Positions 6,196 to 6,363 of a stretch of DNA of 6,363 nt are shown here, in pieces; position 1 is the stretch's first letter; the number at the start of each line of letters is the position of its first letter. Made by a program: the position numbers and the translations under genes. Where the stretch lies: NCBI GenBank assembly GCA_050747865.1, contig JBOGJI010000057.1, positions 1-6,363 on the forward strand, in the 5' to 3' direction. This stretch comes from JBOGJI01 sp050747865 (GTDB lineage: Bacteria > Acidobacteriota > Thermoanaerobaculia > Multivoradales > JAHEKO01). The notes beneath the pieces are model-generated. The model was not told the origin of the DNA, ran no database searches, and saw only the letters and a list, made by a program, of their open reading frames with translations.

Positions 6196-6363
6196 AGAGA
6201 GTTCCCGCAAAACTCACCTTCGTGCTCACCTTGGTCCTGGCCATGACGGCGCTGCCGCTCGCCGCCGGCGAGTACAACGCCGTGCTGGAGATCGGCGACC
6301 CGATGCCCAGCTTCGAGAAGCTGCCGGCCACCGAAGGCTCGACGCTGTCGTCCAGCGATCTCG
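6192..6363 (+). CDS. Exported redoxin/thioredoxin-fold protein, N-terminal part only
   Basis: The gene runs off the window edge; 57 complete codons are visible. MKR followed by a hydrophobic core (8-23) and LAAG (23-26) forms a clear signal peptide, cleaved near 25-26, so the product is periplasmic or extracellular. The mature start, YNAVLEIGDPMPSFEKLP (28-45) followed by GSTLSSSDL, resembles the opening of AhpC/TSA- or TlpA-type redoxin domains, where a G-D-x-x-P turn leads the first strand. The active-site cysteines would lie beyond the window, so peroxidase, thiol-disulfide exchange or a catalytically dead version cannot be told apart. The start is supported by AGGAG 10 nt upstream and by the signal peptide. 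It diverges from the repressor gene across 177 bp. Confidence 0.8.
   Translation, partial: MKRVPAKLTFVLTLVLAMTALPLAAGEYNAVLEIGDPMPSFEKLPATEGSTLSSSDL

Noticed and set aside
6008..6331. A 107-codon frame on the minus strand opposite the redoxin gene
   Set aside because: It is antisense to a gene with a signal peptide and ribosome binding site, has no recognisable domain, and runs through the divergent promoter region.

Overview
The window is a compact, high-GC bacterial region. The likeliest source is an Acidobacteriota-type genome: paired BlaI-like repressors and M56 proteases with added repeat domains, and large CBM9/DUF5916 outer-membrane proteins, are common there. This is inferred from gene content, not from a phylogenetic marker; Gemmatimonadota or Planctomycetota are alternatives. 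No rRNA, tRNA, CRISPR array or mobile element is visible.

Layout, right to left on the minus strand. A BlaI/MecI/CopY-family repressor (6014-5604) overlaps by 20 bp the start of a 1078-residue protein (5623-2387). That protein has a BlaR1/MecR1-like M56 membrane-protease core. In place of the penicillin-sensing domain it carries about eight ankyrin repeats, a beta-rich segment of unknown type and about seven HEAT repeats. After 63 bp comes a 763-residue signal-peptide-bearing outer-membrane protein (2323-32) with an N-terminal CBM9-like domain and a C-terminal DUF5916 beta-barrel. Diverging from the repressor on the plus strand is the 5' end of an exported thioredoxin-fold (redoxin-like) protein (6192 to the window edge).

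How the parts may work together. The repressor promoter contains a near-perfect TTGACA box, a 17-bp spacer and a -10 hexamer that lies inside a BlaI-type operator (GCTACATTTGTAGC, core TACAnnTGTA). A second site matching it at 12 of 14 positions lies over the first codons of the DUF5916 gene. The simplest model is a one-step signalling system: a periplasmic signal is sensed through the repeat arrays, activates the cytoplasmic zinc-protease domain and leads to loss of the repressor. This would derepress the repressor/protease operon and perhaps the DUF5916 gene. The signal is unknown; no penicillin-binding motifs are present. The repressor mRNA is probably leaderless or nearly so.

The genes leave only short gaps: 1-31, 2324-2386 and 6015-6191. 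The last is the divergent control region, which also holds a 14-codon reading frame overlapping the redoxin start.
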